The notes below the pieces were generated by a model. That model did not search any database. It was given only the letters and a program-made list of their open reading frames with translations, and was not told the DNA's origin. From assembly GCF_937616625.2 (NCBI RefSeq), contig NC_065571.1, positions 13,084,501 to 13,148,500 on the forward strand: a stretch of DNA of 64,000 nt. The letters run 5' to 3'. The translations under genes were made by a program, and so were the position numbers. The first letter of the stretch is position 1, and each line of letters starts with the position of its first letter. Of the stretch, positions 60,380 through 64,000 are shown piece after piece. The stretch is from Mercurialis annua. Lineage: Eukaryota; Streptophyta; Magnoliopsida; Malpighiales; Euphorbiaceae.

Positions 60380-61388
60380 ATCGTGAGTATGGAGGAACAC
60401 GGAAAAATAATTCCTACTTAGCATATGAGTCCAAATATGAAAAAAATTCATATTTGGCATGTGAGTCTATTTAGTAATAAGTCTTTTAAATGATAATTTT
60501 GAATAGGAATATAATTAGAATAGGAATGTCTTTTGTTATTCTAGAAGATCTGAGTTCTAGAATCTCCTTCTTTATCGGTATTGAATTATATTGAGATTCT
60601 AAATCTTTGAGTATCTGCATTCGGATCTGATTACCGAATCCCATAAGATTCGATCTTGTGCTTATTTAGGCGAATCAGTGAATGAGGACTGGGTTTTCAG
60701 TAGCTCGAACTTGGTTCTCTTTGATTTAATATCATTCTTTGGCGAGTTCCTAGGTCCTCCTTGCTGGGCGAATCCCACAGAACCGTTCATAAGATTACTA
60801 TCATTTTCTCTCCCGCAAGTAAGCTAATATCTCGGTATTTATGCCTTTTTATATTTTCAGCTTTATTTGGCGAGTCTTTTAAGATCATCGACGAATCTCT
60901 CCAATTTCTCTTTTTACTTTATCATTTGACATGTGTTCATGATAGATCATGGATTTTTGACTTGTGTCACTGCGATTGCCACATGTCTTTCATCCTGCGT
61001 ATGTCGTAGGGTTTCAATCATTTTCGTTTTATTGGGATTCATGCGTGCATGTACTTCATCTTTTTTCTTTTCTTCTTCTTTATTTTTTGTTTAGTGAATT
61101 TTTCTCGAAGTTTCTCTCTCTAAATATGGATATTATTTTTTATATTTGAATCTTTTAAGATTTTTTATTTTCGGGTTTCTCTTTATCTTCCGTTTGATCT
61201 GCTATACTTTGTCTCCAGGCATTTAGTTGTTTTTTTAGCGGTTTCTTCTTTAAATTACTGGTTTGTGCATCATTTCTCTTTATGTTCTTGATGTTCTTCA
61301 TTTTTTTTGGTATTCCTCGTTTTGATTTATCACTTTTTTTAATTGAAATATTTTGTTGTTCATTCCTCTTCCCCCCGAACTTCGAAAA
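60380..61388. other. leader-like sequence upstream of the gypsy-type relic
   Basis: T-rich sequence with no supported gene. It probably belongs to the retroelement whose coding remnant follows, but no LTR border or primer site was found. Confidence 0.35.
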
Positions 61389-63265
61389 TGGCTAATAGGA
61401 AAGAAAAGCGCTAGATCGCCATAGATTGCACAATTCTTAGGAATTCTACCCTCTCGCATAAGTAAGTTCTTGAAATACATTCAAAGTATGATTTTCCCGT
61501 AGGATATGAGGTTAAAAAAACCCGAATCCGTTTTTAGGACGCATTGTTATTCTGGTTCGCCTAAGGAGATTGTTTTATTTGAGGAACATTTCCTTGCCGG
61601 ACTTAGGTTTCCTTTATATCCTTTCATTTTTTATGTATGTCGCGAGTTAGATATTACTCCTGGACACCTTCACCCGGATACTATCCGAGTCCTCGTTTTC
61701 TTCGTAGAGTCTTGTTGACTTTAGGGGCAGTCCCCTTCGATAAATGTCTTAAATTCTTTTTGTTCTTTGTGTCATAATGACGAGATTTTTATTTTTGCTA
61801 ATGGTAGACAAGGGCGGTCTATCATTAAGTTACCCTGTTTTGAAGGTTGGAGGTTGAAATTTTTCTTGGTTAGGCATGACTTCACATTTTCTAATATCTT
61901 TAAGGGTTTTTCTTTCTTTAAGCTGAAACTTTCTCCTTCTTCTTCTCCTTTGATGAGTCTAACTTAGATGCCGAATTAACGCTTCAATGTGAGATGGCGA
62001 ACCTTTAGTGTCCATTCTAGTGAATAAGTACCTTAGGCATCGATCGATGCCTTTGGAGGACCCCCTAAACGGCTTGTTGATTTTTCACTTGAAGAGTTTA
62101 CCGAAGGTAATTCTCTGACTTGCTTTTTTTTGTACGATGAATACTGATCTAGATCAAATCTTTTTTGGTTTTGAAGTAGATTTATCTACTCTGATGGGCG
62201 AGGTTGTCAACACTGCTCCTTTAGAGGATGTGTGTGCCGAAGAGTACGGTCCTCTTGAGATATAGAACCAACCTGATGTGGGGGCACAACCTCTAGATTA
62301 GGTTGCTGGTGTTATTATAGTTGGTTATTTCGGTAAGGCTACATTTGCTCCTAACGATGCTATACTGGCTTCAGATGAAGTTGTATTTTCCTTAGGCAAG
62401 GTTATTCCTATTTTTTCCAGTGGAGAGGATCCTCCTAAGAAGAAATGAAAGAGGCTTGGTAAGAAATTTTCTTCAAATGACACGCCAAATTTAGGCGATA
62501 TGTCGAATATCGTTGAGTAGGTCGAATTAAAGAATCCACTCTGGCTTCCTAGTGTTGATGTTCTTCATGGTTTTATGGAGAATATATTTTATTGACGATA
62601 TTAAAGCCTTTGAAAAGGAGACCAATGAGGACTTAACCCATCTTGCCCGCCTTAACAATCTCTCGATGTGTTTTGTTTTATTTCTTCATATTTTCTTTCA
62701 TTGATTTCTTTTATTTCTTTGCATTCTTTTTTGTTTATTTCTTTAGCAATTCTTCTTTGGAGGATGTTCAAGCGATTATTATTTTGGATGATTATCGTCG
62801 AGCTGCTGCTGATGAGGTGAGGAGGATGAAAATGCTGCTTGCCGAGTCAGAGTCTAAAAAGACAAGACTTCGGAATGCATTAAAGGAGCATGATCCGCTC
62901 TTATTAGAGTTGAAAGTTACTAACGCAGTTTGGGAAGGCGAGTTGCAATTTTTAAAAGCCGTGCTTCCGTGCTAACTCGGGAAATCGAGATTCTTATCGT
63001 TGCTAGCTCGTATATTGTTGCTGAGAGGGATCAAATGAGAGCTAAAGTAGAGAGACTTTATATTCAGCTTTTGCATACGAAGTCCTTTTACTCAGCGCTT
63101 ATGGGCAAGTACATGCTTGTTGTCAATGCGAAGTTGCAAGAGCAAAATACCGAGATAGATTTTTATGGCGTCGACCAACTGGATCCTAAGAGCTTGGCCG
63201 AGGCCATGATAGTTAAGTTAAAGAGAGACAAGGCTGAGTCTCCAGCGAAGGATTCTTTAGTTTGA
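61389..63265 (+). pseudogene. gypsy-type gag-like protein relic (Transposase_28-like), decayed
   Basis: The first ATG (61389) runs into a stop within ten codons. The segment 61506-61718 carries the family motif (GSPKEIVLFEEHFLAGLRFP, then HPDTIRVLVFF), which resembles the 'putative gypsy type transposon' proteins of plants (Pfam Transposase_28). 61770-61960 continues with LPCFEGWRLKFFLVRHDFTF. 62000-62640 is full of stops. 62755-62970 and 62940-63265 code, in two frames, a long coiled coil (ADEVRRMKMLLAESESKK, LTREIEILIVASSYIVAERD) like the C-terminus of these proteins. A frameshift lies near 62940-62960. It is not functional. Confidence 0.7.
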
Positions 63266-63605
63266 TTTTTGTTGTGGCGAATCTACTCATGATCGCCTTT
63301 GTATTTTTGTTTTTTGATTAATGAAAAATTCTTTTGCAATTTTATGTGATAGGGGTTAGTTTAAATCCTTATTTGAATCGAACATTTTTTATCGTTTATT
63401 TCAAGAGTTATTCTAAACTCTAATTTAGCTTTTAAGGTTAATCTAAACACCTTAATTTTTTTTAGAACCAATCTAATTCTATTTCATTATTGTTATCTTT
63501 TGGAATTCTTAAGGTTGATGTAAACCTTAATCAATCTCAATTTTACTTCAATTTTTGTACAGTAGCTTATTTGAGTTTATTCTTTATTTATTGTTTTTTT
63601 GTATC
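63266..63605. other. 3' flank of the gypsy-type relic
   Basis: AT-rich, no gene. It holds several ttaatctaaac / ttttaaggttaatctaaac variants that lead into the tandem array. Confidence 0.45.
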
Positions 63606-63905
63606 TTCTTTTGAGGGTTTTAGACCCTTTTTATTTAAGATTCTTTTCTCTTGTTTAAGGGTTTTAGACACTTTTTATTTAAAATTCATTTGAACTTATC
63701 TTCTTTTGAGGGTTTCAAACTGTTTTTGTTTAAGATTCATTTGAACCTATCTTGTTTTGAGGGTTTCAAACCCTTTTTGTTCAAGATTCATCTGAATCTA
63801 TCTCTTGTTTCAGGGTTTCAGATCCTTTTGTTCAAGATTCATCTGAATCTATTTTTTGAGGGTTTGATACCCTTTTTGTTCAAGATTTCCCTAAATCTAT
63901 CTTTT
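63606..63905. repeat. tandem repeat, about six units of 45-52 bp
   Basis: Each unit contains agggtttcaaaccctttttg, then ttcaagattcatctgaatct. Units start near 63612, 63657, 63708, 63758, 63810 and 63857. Each half is itself a small palindrome (agggtttcaaaccct, agattcatctgaatct). The open frame across it (GFKPFLFKIHLNL repeats) follows from the repeat unit and is not a gene. Confidence 0.9.
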
Positions 63906-64000
63906 TTTCAATTTTTACGTCGGGAGTAAACAATCTTTATTGATGATAAATATGTGCTTACAAACTAACATGGAAATAAAAGAACATTTAAAGTTTCCCC

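Noticed and set aside
1..64000. CRISPR arrays, tRNA/rRNA genes, bacterial defence systems
   Set aside because: Repeats here are transposon- or satellite-type with no spacer pattern. No cloverleaf or rRNA motif was seen. Gene structure is plant nuclear throughout.

Overview
The window is nuclear DNA of a flowering plant, almost certainly a eudicot. The evidence is spliced genes with GT-AG introns, tandem F-box/FBD genes, a P-class PPR gene, an alpha-expansin, plant Ty3/gypsy elements with tRNA-iMet and tRNA-Asp primer sites, Helitrons, Mutator-type MITEs and a tRNA-like SINE. Base composition is strongly AT-rich outside genes. I saw no tRNA, rRNA, organellar block, CRISPR array or bacterial-type operon. 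Species cannot be fixed from this text.

Layout. 1-16679 is one LTR retrotransposon (5' LTR cut by the window edge, 3' LTR 13393-16679) into which a second, minus-strand, non-autonomous Athila/Tat-like element (3850-12486, TSD atatc) has jumped. The 3' LTR of that second element in turn holds a solo LTR (4378-7271, TSD agtta) related to the outer element. 16680-22675 is gene-poor: a Helitron-type 3' end at 18042 and another solo LTR on the minus strand (18863-21421, TSD ataca) with a CpG-rich palindromic minisatellite. About 22676-32216 is a nearly complete autonomous-type Helitron: an unassigned 152-codon ORF, a Rep/PIF1-helicase gene broken by two apparent 1-nt frameshifts, and a nine-exon RPA1-like gene with one apparent nonsense codon. 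It is followed by an 859-bp Mutator-type MITE with a 9-bp TSD.

33.1-42.8 kb holds three plus-strand F-box/LRR/FBD genes. The first two are a recent tandem duplicate that shares exon layout, a 5'-UTR intron and 3' debris. The third is a divergent paralogue. 43-46 kb is repeat debris: an ATACAT-rich tract, a MITE, a RNase H relic of a LINE-like element and a 338-bp Mutator-type MITE.

46.1-59.4 kb carries three minus-strand genes: an eight-exon SCI1-like nuclear K/R/E-rich protein gene, a two-exon mitochondrial-type PPR gene and a three-exon alpha-expansin. They are separated by MITEs, a degenerate GAGTCTCGA-type repeat tract and a small non-autonomous Helitron. 60.1-64 kb contains a SINE with an 18-bp TSD and a decayed gypsy-type gag-like gene ending in a roughly 50-bp tandem repeat.

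The host genes are independent housekeeping or adaptive genes, not a pathway. They do not appear to be co-regulated. The most unusual object is the Helitron with its extra ORF and RPA gene. I found no clearly new defence or regulatory system.
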